Assembly: GCF_046630445.1 (NCBI RefSeq)
Contig: NC_092339.1
Location: 75,720,001 to 75,784,000, forward strand
Direction: 5' to 3'
DNA length: 64,000 bases
DNA from: Rutidosis leptorrhynchoides
Lineage: Eukaryota > Streptophyta > Magnoliopsida > Asterales > Asteraceae
Shown: one piece after another, positions 10,082 to 23,686 of the stretch
Numbering within the stretch: position 1 is the stretch's first letter
Layout of the letters: every line of letters starts with the position of its first letter
Translations under genes and position numbers: made by a program
The notes under the pieces: generated by a model
Database searches by the model: none
The model's input: only the letters and a program-made list of their open reading frames with translations
What the model was told of the DNA's origin: nothing

Positions 10082-13000
10082 TGAAATGTCCCGTTCTTAT
10101 TGATTAAAAACGTTCCATATTAATTGATTTCGTTGCGAGGTTTTGACCTCTATATGAGACGTTTTTCAAAGACTGCATTCATTTTTAAAACAAACCATAA
10201 CCTTTATTTCATAAATAAAGGTTTAAAAAGCTTTACGTAGATTATCAAATAATGATAATCTAAAATATCCTGTTTACACACGACCATTACATAATGGTTT
10301 ACAATACAAATATGTTACATCGAAATCAGTTTCTTGAATGCAGTTTTTACACAATATCATACAAACATGGACTCCAAATCTTGTCCTTATTTTAGTATGC
10401 AACAGCGGAAGCTCTTAGTATTCACCTGAGAATAAACATGCTTTAAACGTCAACAAAAATGTTGGTGAGTTATAGGTTTAACCTATATATATCAAATCGT
10501 AACAATAGACCACAAGATTTCATATTTCAATACACATCCCATACATAGAGATAAAAATTATTCATATGGTGAACACCTGGTAACCGACATTAACAAGATG
10601 CATATATAAGAATATCCCCATCATTCCGGGACACCCTTCGGATACGATATAAATTTCGAAGTACTAAAGCATCCGGTACTTTGGATGGGGTTTGTTAGGC
10701 CCAATAGATCTATCTTTAGGATTCGCGTCAATTAGGGTGTCTGGTCCCTAATTCTTAGATTACCAGACTTAATAAAAAGGGGCATATTCGATTTCGATAA
10801 TTCAACCATAGAATGTAGTTTCACGTACTTGTGTCTATTTTGTAAATCATTTATAAAACCTGCATGTATTCTCATCCCAAAAATATTAGATTTTAAAAGT
10901 GGGACTATAACTCACTTTCACAGATTTTTACTTCATCGGGAAGTAAGACTTGGCCACTAGTTGATTCACGAACCTATAACAATATATACATATATATCAA
11001 AGTATGTTCAAAATATATTTACAACACTTTTAATATATTTTGATGTTTTAAGTTTATTAAGTCAGCTGTCCTCGTTAGTAACCTACAACTAGTTGTCCAC
11101 AGTTAGATGTACAGAAATAAATCGATAAATATTATCTTGAATCAATCCACGACCCAGTGTATACGTATCTCAGTATTGATCACAACTCAAACTATATATA
11201 TTTTGGAATCAACCTCAACCCTGTATAGCTAACTCCAACATTCACATATAGAGTGTCTATGGTTGTTCCGAAATATATATAGATGTGTCGACATGATAGG
11301 TCGAAACATTGTATACGTGTCTATGGTATCTCAAGATTACATAATATACAATACAAGTTGATTAAGTTATGGTAGGAATAGATTTTTTACCAATTTTCAC
11401 GTAGCTAAAATGAGAAAAATTATCCAATCTTGTTTTACCCATAACTTCTTCATTTTAAATCCGTTTTGAGTGAATCAAATTGCTATGGTTTCATATTGAA
11501 CTCTATTTTATGAATCTAAACAGAAAAAGTATAGGTTTATAGTTGGAAAAATAAGTTACAAGTCATTTTTGTAAAGGTTGTCATTTCAGTCGAAAGAACG
11601 ACGTCTAGATGACCATTTTAGAAAACATACTTCCACTTTGAGTTTAACCAAATTTTTTGGATATAGTTTCATGTTCATAATAAAAATCATTTTCCCAGAA
11701 TAACAACTTTTAAATCAAAGTTTATCATAGTTTTTAATTAACTAACCCAAAACAGCACGCGGTGTTACTACGACGGCGTAAATCCGGTTTTACGGTGTTT
11801 TTCGTGTTTCCAGGTTTTAATTCATTAAGTTAGCATATCATATAGATATAGAACATGTGTTTAGTTGATTTTAAAAGTCAAGTTAGAAGGATTAACTTTT
11901 ATTTGCGAACAAGTTTAGAATTAACTAAACTATGTTCTAGTGATTACAAGTTTAAACCTTCGAATAAGATAGCTTTATATGTATGAATCGAATGATGTTA
12001 TGAACATCATTACTACCTTAAGTTCCTTGGATAAACCTACTGGAAATGATAAAAATAGATCTAGCTTCAAAGGATCCTTGGATGGCTTGAAAGTTCTTGA
12101 AGCAGAATCATGACACGAAAACAATTTCAAGTAAGATTTCCACTCGAAATAAGATTGTTATAGTTATAGAAATTGAATTAAAGTTTGAATATGATTATTA
12201 CCTTGTATTAGAAAGATAACCTACTGTAAGTAACAAAGGTTTCTTGATCTTGGATGATTACTTGGAATGGATTTAGAAAACTTGGAAGTAAACTTGCAAT
12301 CTTGGAAGCATTCTTGATTTTATGAAACTAGAACTTTTGGAATTTATGAAGAACGCTTAGAACTTGAAGATAGAACTTGAGAGAGATCAATTAGATGAAG
12401 AAAATTGAAGAATGAAAGTGTTTGTAGGTGTTTTTGGTCGTTGGTGTATGGATTAGATATAAAGGATATGTAATTTTGTTTTCATGTAAATAAGTCATGA
12501 ATGATTACTCATATTTTTGTAATTTTATGAGATATTTCATGCTAGTTGCCAAATGATGGTTCCCACATGTGTTAGGTGACTCACATGGTCTGCTAAGAGC
12601 TGATCATTGGAGTGTATATACCAATAGTACATAAATCTAAAAGCTGTGTATTGTACGAGTACGAATACGGGTGCATACGAGTAGAATTGTTAATGAAACT
12701 GAACGAGGATGTAATTGTAAGCATTTTTGTTAAGTAGAAGTATTTTGATAAGTGTCTTAAAGTCTTTCAAAAGTGTATGAATACATATTAAAACACTACA
12801 TGTATATACATTTTAACTGAGTCGTTAAGTCATCGTTAGTCGTTACATGTAAATGTTGTTTTGAAACCTTTAGGTTAACGATCTTGTTGAATGTTGTTAA
12901 CCCATTGTTTATTATAACAAATGAGATGTTAAATTGTTATATTATCATGATATCATGATATATATAATATATCTTCGTATGATATATATACAGTTAAATG

Positions 13001-13520
13001 TCTATACAACGATAATCGTTACATATATGTCTCGTTTCGAAATCATTAAGATAGTAGTCTTATTTTTACATACGTATTTCATTGTTAATACACTTAATAA
13101 TATATTTACTTATCATTTAACATAATTAACCAAGTGTATCAATATCTTAATATGATTCATATGTACCTAATAAGACGTTGTTATAACGATAATCGTTATA
13201 TATATCGTTTTCGAGTTTCTTAAATTAATAGTCTCATTTTTATGTATATAACTCATTGTTAAAATACCTAATGAGATACATACTTATAATAAAATCATGT
13301 TAACTATATATATAACCATATATATGTCATCGTATAGTTTTTACAAGTTTTAACGTTCGTGAATCACCGGTCAACTTGGGTGGTCAATTGTCTATATGAA
13401 ACCTATTTCAATTAATCAAGTCTTAACAAGTTTGATTGCTTAACATGTTGGAAACATTTAATCATGTAAATATCAATCTCAATTAATATATATAAACATG
13501 GAAAAGTTCGGGTCACTACA
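10082..13520 (-). repeat. E3 3' LTR
   Basis: 3,439 bp, the same length as the partner LTR at 28,954-32,392, with identical termini. A short purine-rich stretch (TGGTAGGTAC on the minus strand, 13,521-13,530) precedes it as the polypurine tract. Small frames inside (for example at 12,934-13,125, repeated at 31,806-31,997) exist only because the LTR is duplicated. Confidence 0.92.
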
Positions 13521-13555
13521 GTACCTACCAGTTAAATAAATTTCGTCCCGAAATT

Positions 13556-16500
13556 TTAAGCTGTTGAAGGTGTTGACGAATCTTCTGGAAATAGATGCGG
13601 GTATTTCTTCTTCATCTGATCTTCACGCTCCCAGGTGAACTCGGGTCCTCTACAAGCATTCCATCGAACCTTAACAATTGGTATCTTGTTTTGTTTAAGT
13701 CTCTTAACCTCACGATCCATTATTTCGACGGGTTCTTCAATGAATTGAAGTTTTTCATTGATTTGGATTTCGTCCAACGGAATAGTGAGATCTTCTTTAG
13801 CAAAACATTTCTTCAAATTTGAGACGTGAAAAGTGTTATGTACAGCCGCGAGTTGTTGAGGTAGCTCCAGTTGGTAAGCTACTGGTCCGACACGATCTAT
13901 AATCTTGAATGGTCCAATGTACCTTGGATTTAGTTTCCCCCGTTTACCAAATCGAACAATGATTTAGTTTCCATCTCTCCAATTTCAAATTCTATATCTT
14001 TTCTTTTAATGTCAGCGTAGCTCTTTTGTCGACTTTGGGCGGTTTTCAACCGTTGTTGAATTTGGATGATCTTCTCGGTAGTTTCTTGTATAATCTCCGG
14101 ACCCGTAATCTGTCTATCCCCCACTTCACTCCAACAAATCGGAGACCTGCACTTTCTACCATAAAGTACTTCAAACGGCGCCATCTCAATGCTTGAATGG
14201 TAGCTGTTGTTGTTGGAAAATTCTGCTAACGGTAGATGTCGATCCCAACTGTTACCGAAATTAATAACACATGCTCGTAGCATGTCTTCAAGCGTTTATA
14301 TCGTCCTTTTGCTCTGTCCATCAGTTTGTGGATGATAGGCAGTACTCATGTCTAGACGAGTTCCTAATGCTTGCTGTAATGTCTGCCAGAATCTTGAAAT
14401 AAATCTGCCATCCCTATCAGAGATAATAGAGATTGGTATTCCATGTCTGGAGATGACTTCCTTCAAATACAGTCGTGCTAACTTCTCCATCTTGTCATCT
14501 TCTCTTATTGGCAGGAAGTGTGCTGATTTGGTGAGACGATCAACTATTACCCAAATAGTATTAAAACCACTTGCAGTCCTTGGAAATTTAGTGATGAAAT
14601 CCATGGTAATATTTTCCCATTTCCATTCCGGGATTTCAGGTTGTTGAAGTAGACCTGATGGTTTATGATGCTCAGCTTTGACCTTAGAACACGTCAAACA
14701 TTCTCCTACGTATTTAGCAACATCGGCTTTCATACCCGGCCACCAAAAATGTTTCTTGAGATCCTTGTACATCTTCCCCGTTCCAGGATGTATTGAGTAT
14801 CTGGTTTTATGAGCTTCTCTAAGTACCATTTCTCTCATATCTCCAAATTTTGGTACCCAAATTCTTTCAGCCCTATACCGGATTCCGTCTTCCCGAATAT
14901 TAAGATGCTTCTCTGATCCTTTGGGTATTTCATCCTTTAAATTTCTCTCTTTTAAAACTCCTTGTTGCGCCTCCTTTATTTGAGTAGTAAGGTTAGTGTG
15001 AATCATTATATTCATAGATTTTACTCGAATGGGTTCTCTGTCCTTTCTGCTCAAGGCGTCGGCTACCACATTTGCCTTCCCCGGGTGGTAACGAATCTCA
15101 AAGTCATAATCATTCAATAATTAAATCCACCTACGCTGCCTCATATTCAGTTGTTTCTGATTAAATATGTGTTGAAGACTTTTGTGGTCGGTATATATAA
15201 TACTTTTGACCCCATATAAGTAGTGCCTCCAAGTCTTTAATGCAAAAACAACCGCGCCTAATTCCAAATCATGCGTCGTATAATTTTGCTCGTGAATCTT
15301 CAATTGTCTAGACGCATAAGCAATCACCTTCGTCCGTTGCATTAATACACAACTGAGACCTTGCTTTGATGCGTCACAATAAATCACAAAATCATCATTC
15401 CCTTCAGGCAATGACAATACAGGTGCCGTAGTTAGCTTTTTCTTCAATAATTGAAACGCCTTTTCTTGTTCATCCTTCCATTCAAATTTCTTCCCTTTAT
15501 GCGTTAATGCAGTCAAGAGTTTTGCTATTTTGGAGAAATCTTGGATGAATCTTCTGTAGTAACCAGCCAATCCTAAAAATTGACGTATATGCTTCGGAGT
15601 TTTTGGGGTTTCCCACTTTTCAACGGTTTCGATCTTTGCCGGGTCCACCTGGATACCTTCTTTGTTCACTATGTGACCGAGGAATTGAACTTCTTCCAAC
15701 CAAAATGCACACTTTGAAAACTTAGCGTACAGTTTTTCTTTCCTCAATACTTCTAGCACTTTTCTCAAATGTTCTTCGTGCTCTTGATCATTCTTTGAGT
15801 AAATAAGTATGTCATCGATGAAAACAATGACAAACTTGTCAAGATATGGCCCACACACTCGGTTCATAAGGTCCATAAACACAGCTGGTGCGTTAGTCAA
15901 TCCAAACGGCATAACCATAAACTCGTAATGACCATAACGCGTCCTAAAAGCAGTTTTTGGAATATCATCCTCCTTTACTCGCATTTGATGATATCCAGAA
16001 CGTAAATCGATCTTCGAATAAACCGACGAGCCTTGTAGTTGATCAAATAAGTCGTCAATTCTCGGCAGTGGATAACGGTTTTTGATGGTAAGTTTGTTCA
16101 ACTCTCTGTAGTCAATACACAACCTAAATGTACCATCCTTCTTCTTGACAAACAAAACAGGAGCTCCCCATGGTGATGTGCTTGGTCGAAAGAAACCACG
16201 TTCTAATAGTTCTTGCAGTTGGCTTTGCAGTTCTTTCATCTCGCTGGGTGCGAGTCTATAAGGAGCACGAGCTATTGGTGCAGCTCCTGGTACAAGATCT
16301 ATTTGAAATTCAACGGATCGATGTGGGGGTAATCCCGGTAATTCTTTCGAAAATGCATCGGGAAATTCTTTTGCGACGGGAACATCATTGATGCTCTTTT
16401 CTTCAGTTTGTACTTTCTCGACGTGTGCTAGAACAGCATAGCAACCTTTTCTTATTAGTTTTTGTGCCTTCAAATTACTAATAAAATGTAGCTTCGTGTT

Positions 16501-17058
16501 GCCCTTTTCTCCTTACACCATTAAGGGTTCTCCTTCTTCTCGTATAATGCGAATTGCATTTTTATAACATACGATCTCTGCTTTCACCTTCTTCAGCCAG
16601 TCCATGCCAACTATTACATCAAAACTCCCTAACTCTACTGGTATCAAATCAATCTTAAATATTTCGCTACGTAGTTTAATTTCTCGATTCCGGCATATAT
16701 TATCTGCTGAAATTAATTTACCGTTTGCTAATTCCAGTAAAAATTTACTATCCAACGGCGTTAATGGACAACTTAATTTAGCACAAAAATCTCTACTCAT
16801 ATAGCTTCTATCCGCACCCGAATCAAATAAAACGTAAGCAGATTTATTGTCAATAAGAAACGTACCCGTAACAAGCTCCGGGTCTTCCTGTGCCTCTGCC
16901 GCATTAATATTGAAAACTCTTCCGCGGCCTTGTCCATTCGTGTTCTCCTGGTTCGGGCAATTTCTAATAATGTGGCCCGGTTTTCCACATTTATAACAAA
17001 CTACATTTGCATAACTTGCTCCGACACTACTTGCTCCGTCATTACTCATTCCGACACC
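13556..17058 (-). pseudogene. pol region of E3: zinc knuckle, protease, RT, RNase H, integrase, chromodomain; broken
   Basis: In minus-strand order: a CCHC knuckle (CYKCGKPGHIIRNC) near 16,990-16,950; retropepsin with LFDSGADRSYMS near 16,830; reverse transcriptase near 16,150-15,600 with [22 protein letters not shown] and the catalytic [10 protein letters not shown]. RNase H follows near 15,400-15,150 ([21 protein letters not shown]). Integrase spans ~15,050-14,300 with an H-x-H/C-x2-C zinc site and the D,D-35-E core ([18 protein letters not shown]). A chromodomain ([14 protein letters not shown], then [18 protein letters not shown]) lies near 13,780-13,580. RT type and chromodomain place it in the Tekay clade of chromoviruses. 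The frame is broken at about four or five places. Confidence 0.88.
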
Positions 17059-17063
17059 ATTTG
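17059..17063. repeat. Target-site duplication of E4 (left), ATTTG
   Basis: ATTTG precedes E4 and is repeated at 25,934-25,938 directly after it; E3 gag resumes on the other side. Confidence 0.9.
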
Positions 17064-19325
17064 TATAACAACCCTCACTTTTTGACTTCTGAAATTACTG
17101 AAATGACCCTAGGGTTTACTGTCTGACTATACGTATTAATTATTTAAGGGTTGTTATATACACAATCAATTTAACGTTGACCAAATAATAAACTTTTATT
17201 CGACACTCACTGCTAATTAAAATTTATGCATTTCAATAATATTATTTATAACTATTAATCTATAAGTAATAAATAAAAAGTGACATTTATATAAATAATA
17301 AAACAATTGGGAACTAAATAAAAATAAATACAAGTCATGAATTAGTAAAAAGAAAATAATACTTATCATGTAGTAAATGTAAAAATAATAATAAACATAA
17401 TAATAATAATAATAATAGTAATAATAATGAGACTAAAGAATCTTAAACAATTACATCCTTATGTTGACTAAAAATAAAGTATAAACTAGTACATCCTTAT
17501 GTTGACTAATTATAAACTAGTACCACCTTTTGTTGACTAAAAATTATAAAACAAAATAAAATCATTAATTAGAACATCCTTATGTTGACTAACACTCTAA
17601 TACTTGCACTATATAAACACTCCTAGACTCCTAGTTTCTCATTCACAAATCACACCAAAATCCTCTCTCAAAAACAATCTCTCCCTCTCCCTCTCTTGTG
17701 GTATTCGGATCTTCAAGCTTGTTCTTCGTGTTCTTCAAGAATCTTCAAGGAGTTCTTCAAGATTTTTAAGGCTTTGATCTTCCATCTTCATCGTGTTCAT
17801 CTTTTCTTTGTTAATTATCTTGAATCTTCAAAGGTATAACATAAACCCTAAACTATTTACATAAACTTTAATCTTTGTTAATTCATATTCATATTATAAA
17901 CTTGTTATTCATATGTATATACATAAACACTCCTAGATTTATATATACATATATACATGTAAAAAATATATATTTTTATGTATATATACGAATTATATAT
18001 ACATATACATATTAAAACCTTAAACCCTAATACTACTTATACTAGTACTTAACATGTATACACTATTACTATTACTATTACTAGCACCTATAACCTACTA
18101 CTTATATTGTAGCACAAAAACATTTTGGGATATGTATTAGAGATGTATAGATCTTCGAACTTTCTTGACGAATGGTTTCTACGAGATTCTAGGCAGAGGG
18201 TTTGGATTTCCGATTTAAAGGGTCCTATGGCTCAAGCCCCTAGATCTAAATTAGCCATTCGAAGGGAAAGGGGTGATTGGAAGCTTATCTAATACGGCAA
18301 GTATCCTAAAATGAAAAACACTCATAAAAGTAGAAACTCTCTAGTCATAGAAACTTAGTAAAATAAGAAACTTTCTAAAAATGGAAACTTTATAAAAATA
18401 GTAACTTACTAGGAATAGAAACTTAGTAAAACAAACTATACTTAAACACATACTTAAACTTAAACATGGACAAAACACTTAACTACTCTTAAATGTTAAT
18501 AGGTTGACTTTCCTGCTCACTCGTTCAACTCTTTATTCTGAGGAATAACTCTCTCTCTACTTACTAAGGTGACTTTCATAGCCCCACTCTTATTGCTATA
18601 GCACTTTTTATACTTACTGGGGTGAGACACATGCTGCTTTTATACTTTAAACAACTTAGACACAAGTACAAACCTAAACTGTACTATGACTAGCTTATGC
18701 TACTAAGACCCCACAGTGATATTTTTTAATTGCTTTCAGGATAAGGCATTCTTAATTATTGGGGGTAGGCCTATCGGGAGTAACGTCCCCGATACATTTG
18801 ACCGTGATGTCTTTGTATTACTTAATAATGATTTAAACATGGTGATAAGGTACTGCCAACTTATCATCGGGGCAACAAAACAAACGTTTAGTCTAAAATA
18901 TCACGAATCAGTACTACTTTTGGATCTGCGAGATCTACTTTTTGATCCTGCGGGAGATCAACTTTACAACTAAATCTTGTGGTCTAAAAACAACGATAAC
19001 TACTTTTGTTAAACCTATGAACTTCACTCAACCTTTTTGGTTGACACTTTAGCATGTTTTGTCTCAGGTGCTGTTTGATTCAAGCTTTCTTATCTACTAC
19101 TTATGTGATGCTACTTGGACTTAGGATCAAGAGATATCGCATTTATTACTTCTGCATATGAACAATTACTTTATCGTTATTTCCATTATTGTAACGACAT
19201 TTCATTTTCCGCTGCGTACTCAATAAAGTTAAATTTTCTCATTTAGTATTGTTCTCGTATTATAATATGTTGGTTTATTTGATATTAGTAACGTTTCTTC
19301 CAGACCCTATTGGGAGGACGTTACA
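17064..19325 (+). repeat. E4 5' LTR
   Basis: Starts TATAACAACCCTCAC and ends GGGAGGACGTTACA. Promoter parts are visible in it: repeated TTGACT motifs, then TATATAAA at 17,610 and a CT/CA-rich leader-like stretch. An 85-aa frame at 18,716-18,973 is repeated in the other LTR but shows no domain. Confidence 0.92.
17453..17617 (+). promoter_or_regulatory. E4 LTR promoter: four TTGACT (W-box) repeats and a TATA box
   Basis: TTGACT occurs at 17,464, 17,502, 17,533 and 17,585; the first, second and fourth lie in a repeated CATCCTTATGTTGACTAA and the third in a variant. TTGACC occurs further up at 17,177. A TATATAAA box follows at 17,610-17,617. TTGAC[C/T] is the W-box bound by plant WRKY factors. 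The second LTR carries the same array 6,623 bp to the right (TATA at 24,233). Confidence 0.65.
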
Positions 19326-19328
19326 GAT

Positions 19329-19340
19329 TGGTATCAGAGC
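19329..19340 (+). other. E4 primer-binding site (tRNA-iMet type)
   Basis: TGGTATCAGAGC, three bases after the LTR, is complementary to the 3' end of plant initiator tRNA-Met, the usual primer of Ty3/Gypsy elements. Confidence 0.9.
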
Positions 19341-20201
19341 ATAACCAGGCTGTTATAGAGAACCAGGATTGCAATTTTATGTGTGCCTTACTTGCTAGCT
19401 AGGGTGGCTTAGCAATCTAGGAAACTATAACCTTTCCTGCCTTAGACTTAAAGCATTTAGAATTGCCTTATAATCTTAACAATCATGCTTTACCAAACTT
19501 GACTTAAAGATTCTAATCAAAGTCTCTTTCCTAATGTAGGACTACAACTTTCCTTGACCATAGTGCCTTTAATTGTTGCCTTTAACTGTTAAATGCTACA
19601 CTATACTTTAGAAACTTTACTTATCTTAGAATGCCGAGCTAATCTAAGAACTCTGCTCACTTTCCTGAGTACTATCCAATTACACCACCGCATCTAAATG
19701 CGACACAATGATTTCAGAAATTCTTGACATTCATAAGTCATCTATCATGGTTATGTGTATTACATATGTATTACATGAAATATTATCCATGATTTTGAAA
19801 TTCTTATAATTGTTACTACTCACACTCAAACGTATATAACTCTCTGTTATATCACGTACCTATATGCCTTATGCCTTTATGCATCGGTTTGCGAATTGAA
19901 AAATGTCATTGGGTTATCACAGTATACGAATTGAAAGTCTTTAATCAAAAGATTATTAGATTACATACTTATCACTTTATGATCTCGACACGTCATACTG
20001 CCATTATTAAAGTAAAGACACATCATATCTTATTATATCTTATCGTATCTATCCTAATAGATTTTGTCTAACACTTTTCCTAAATTCCCTCCATAAATTA
20101 CGGAAATCTTTTTGCTATATACACGTATTCGAGGAGACGAATATATCATCCAGTATTCAAAACTAATCTCATATCAAAAACCCTAATTCCAAACACATAA
20201 T
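19341..20201 (+). other. E4 untranslated leader
   Basis: AT-rich DNA between the primer site and the first ORF of E4; no domain-bearing frame. The 66-aa frame at 19,871-20,071 shows nothing recognisable. Confidence 0.5.
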
Positions 20202-20603
20202 ATGGATTCCTCGAACTCTTCGAGCTCCAATGGCAGCGTAACCGGAATGAACCAACCAATCAGCCATCATCTATTTTGGATGAATTGGGGATGGGTTCGT
20301 AGTAAACTTAATCAATGGAGACAAGAAGAAGGTGATCCCTTCCACCAACCGAATTCACCTCTTGGTGAAGAACCTGAAGCACTTACTGGCGAACCCGTTC
20401 GGAACACTATTTTCACCCTCATTTTCAGGATATCCAGTCACGAATATATAATATCTAAAATTTTAGATCTTATTCATCCACTTGTCCGAACCGCCAATCA
20501 TCCCGGAATAATAGAAGAAGTCAACGAGCTTCGCGCTCGAGTAGTGGCTCTGGAGAATATGGTGCGAAACCTACGAACACCAGCAGCAGCACCAGCAGCA
20601 TAA
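20202..20603 (+). CDS. E4 small ORF, Ser-rich N-terminus and short coiled coil
   Basis: 133-aa open frame beginning MDSSNSSSSNGSVTG. It has a central Trp-rich/acidic part and a C-terminal heptad stretch (IIEEVNELRARVVALENMVR) that should form a short coiled coil, then an Ala/Pro tail. It is the first ORF after the primer site, the position where E3 has its acidic ORF, but the two are unrelated in sequence. A Pro/Thr/Ser-rich tract follows in other frames. Function unknown; a remnant of the N-terminal part of a gag-like protein is possible. Confidence 0.5.
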   Translation: MDSSNSSSSNGSVTGMNQPISHHLFWMNWGWVRSKLNQWRQEEGDPFHQPNSPLGEEPEALTGEPVRNTIFTLIFRISSHEYIISKILDLIHPLVRTANHPGIIEEVNELRARVVALENMVRNLRTPAAAPAA

Positions 20604-23400
20604 CCAGTACCACCAGTACCATCAGCATCACCACCAACATCACCACCAACATCACCAGCTTCACCAACGACAACATCCGCATTCCACGCCTCAACATCGC
20701 ACTCAGTACCTCAAACATCAACATCATACGCCCCATAGATACCAAGGAATATTATTAATAATGAGTTAAGATGTATTGACTCATTCTTCCTGAAGAATTA
20801 CATATGTATACTTTATATATATGGATTGGAACAATAATAAATCTTTTCGTACTAAGCTATTACGTGTGAATCTTAACTAGTATGTACTACATGGTTAATT
20901 CATATCACAATATGCTATGATGTACATCTTTTGTTAATAACTTAACAATCGTTAATCATTGCTTCAATACAATAAACTCCATTTCGTAATAAACCAAGTG
21001 TATTACTCAAATATATGATTGATTGTATACTTTAATTTTCGATGTACTCGAAACTTTCTAGAAAATATCATTAGTGCCTTATGAATTTCACAAGAATTCC
21101 AAGAGCACCAACATCATATACCGAAGTATATCAATAACAATGAACGATGAAGTATTAATTCATAACTTCATTAGCGAAATATTTCACGACAATTATGAAA
21201 TCTCTAAGGTTTTGGAGATTATTTATTCTCGTTTCAACAGCAAATCAAATGAGTTTAATATTATATTAGCTCATTAAAACCATGATTACATCTGAAGAAT
21301 ACATATATGAACGTATATCTTCTCTTTTGTACAAACTGTTAATTGTAAAAAATATTTTAACGGGTAGGTAAAACCCGAGAGATATTCATATCTCATATAA
21401 ATATGTTACATTGTACATTCTTCCATTCTGATTCAGCAGTTGTTAACTATACTACTTACATTCACATGATATATGTATATGTTCACCAAAGAAAAACCAT
21501 TTTCATACAAATTCAGTTACATACTCTGATTTTTACATATCGAAACTTAAGTAAAGCTTTAGCAAGTGTTATCTTCCTAAAGATCACTACATTCATGAAT
21601 TATATTCATTCGTATTCTATGATGAATTATAAAATCAAACCACCGAACTTACCATTCCTTACTTTTGAAAATCACAACATTTCTTCATCAACCGTTAGAT
21701 CCATTGATGGATGCATCTTACGCTTAAACACTTCAAATTTAAAATTCTTGAAAACATCCTTTGAATCTTGACGATCGCAATCAGCGTTTAATCATCTAAA
21801 AATGAAATTTCTTGAAACCATTTCGGATTGATAACCGATGATTCAAATATGGCTGCATTAAATGCAGAGGAAACAGAAAAATTGTAGATGGTCTTAAGGG
21901 CCAACAGTTTGATAATAAAGAATGGTACGTTGGAAAAGCTCAAAAGAAAATTTGGAACTGAAAAACGGATTGAGCTAACCATGGAGGAGACCAAGGACAA
22001 ACACAAGGGTCAAACCCTATATTCAAAGAATCCAGGTAATTTTGGATCCGGTGAAATCTTTAGAGAATATCTTGCTCCGAAGTCATGTTAAAAGCTTGCG
22101 GAAAATTTTTCTTCATCAACTTTCGAACTTAGAAATTCCAAAATATCATCATAAATATCCTCTATATTTCGGAAGATATCTTCATAACGATTCATGTCCG
22201 CAATTAAGTATCTCTTTGCGATATCTTTATAAAGGAAACTGTTTTAGTTTCTATATTCTGTAAAATTCGAGTTTAAATTATAAATGCTTTGAAGAAGTGA
22301 TTGGGAATTGAAGCATGAGTTAATATAATATAATGACGTCAGGCCAACGTGATTATATTACAGTAAGTCATGCTCAGTTTTTAATGGAAGATGATGATTC
22401 ATAGATTTTATAATCATCATTTGCCATGTTACATGACTCTTACATTCTATTTAACCTCTAAACATATCAAGAAAATATTTTTCTTGATGATTCGGTCTTT
22501 TTCGGATATTCTGGTAATATGACAAATCAAATCGTGCTATTACCTTTCCTTTCTACTTTATATATTATGATCATTCAAAACTTCATACCTATGAATTCTG
22601 GACCATTACTCGCTTGACTTGAAGTCGGGAAGAAGAAACAAAAACATAAAGCTCCGACATATAAGGGAAAATATAAAGCCCGATAACGACTCCGAAATTA
22701 CAAACCGTGTATATCAATGCGTATAGCAATATAAAGACACGGGATAATTAAAAACACTATAACCCCAAGAGCATAGAAGAAGTAAACAGATTCCTCTGGC
22801 GGTAAAAGAAAAAGAAGAATGACTGCATAGATGGTCAATATAATAACCAGGATCAGAACTGGATTTAGCATTTTCTTAATCTTTTGGAAGTTTGAATTGA
22901 GAAAGAAAGTATAGAAGTGGTGAAGATAATGAAACGGAAGAAGCTAATTTATAGCAAAATTCCAAACACATCAATCGAGGCAAATCACCGCATTTAATCA
23001 AACAAATATCAAAATTTCGTAAATACCGGAGAATCAAATCTTATAGATTACGAAGATTTCCTTTAATTCCTTGAATTCCGGAAAACAATCGTGACTACGT
23101 CAAAAGTTAAGGCGAACATTTAATTTTCTCATTTCACTCTTTTATGATAGCTTCGTTTATACTCTTCCTATAAACGAATCGTTTTATCCATATTATTCAA
23201 TAGTGATAAAACTTTATTTTTCAACTTATATTCATCATTAAAATATTCTTGTTGTAAACAATGAAGATCTCTATCAAATTTCATGACTGTGATTTTCACG
23301 AACTCCTCTTTGTTTGTCTGCCCTAATATTGTGGCATACAATGCTCAAGGTTTTAAATGAGCTCAATACCATTCATAACACATTTCATGTATCCAATTTA
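20604..23400 (+). other. E4 interior without recognisable genes
   Basis: AT-rich DNA with only short frames. I see no RT, integrase or protease motif in any frame. An imperfect hairpin near 21,360 (ACGGGTAGGTAAAACCCG) resembles the hairpin at 27,116-27,132 of E3. Confidence 0.55.
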
Positions 23401-23410
23401 CTGAAATGAC

Positions 23411-23650
23411 TTGTATAACATCATCATTTTGAATGATCTTCGCATTAACGATAAAATGCACTTCATTGAAGAACCTATAGAAATCATGGAAGGAGAGGTC
23501 AAACAAACGCGTAAAAGCAACATACCTATCATTAAAGTCTGTTGGAATTCACGTAGAGGCCCCGAATATACCTGGGAATGCAAAGACCATATGAAACGGA
23601 AATATCCCCATCTCTTCTCAACTGCTGATGCATTCGAGAAGTCTACCTAA
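23411..23650 (+). pseudogene. Chromodomain segment at the 3' end of E4
   Basis: Frame with FIEEPIEIMEGEVKQ, IPIIKVCWNSRRGPEYTWE and MKRKYPHLF, matching the chromodomain of E3 ([14 protein letters not shown] ... PEFTWERED). In chromoviruses this domain ends integrase and steers insertion towards particular chromatin. Here it is not attached to any integrase, and it sits directly before the polypurine tract, so it is a leftover of a once complete pol. Confidence 0.75.
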
Positions 23651-23686
23651 AACTTCGGGACGAAGTTTTTATTAACGGGGAGGTAC

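Noticed and set aside
12934-13125. 63-aa frame repeated at 31,806-31,997
   Set aside because: Shared only through LTR duplication of E3; AT-rich and without domain features.
18716-18973. 85-aa frame present identically in both E4 LTRs (also 25,339-25,596)
   Set aside because: Identical because the LTRs are near-identical copies; no domain and no start context.
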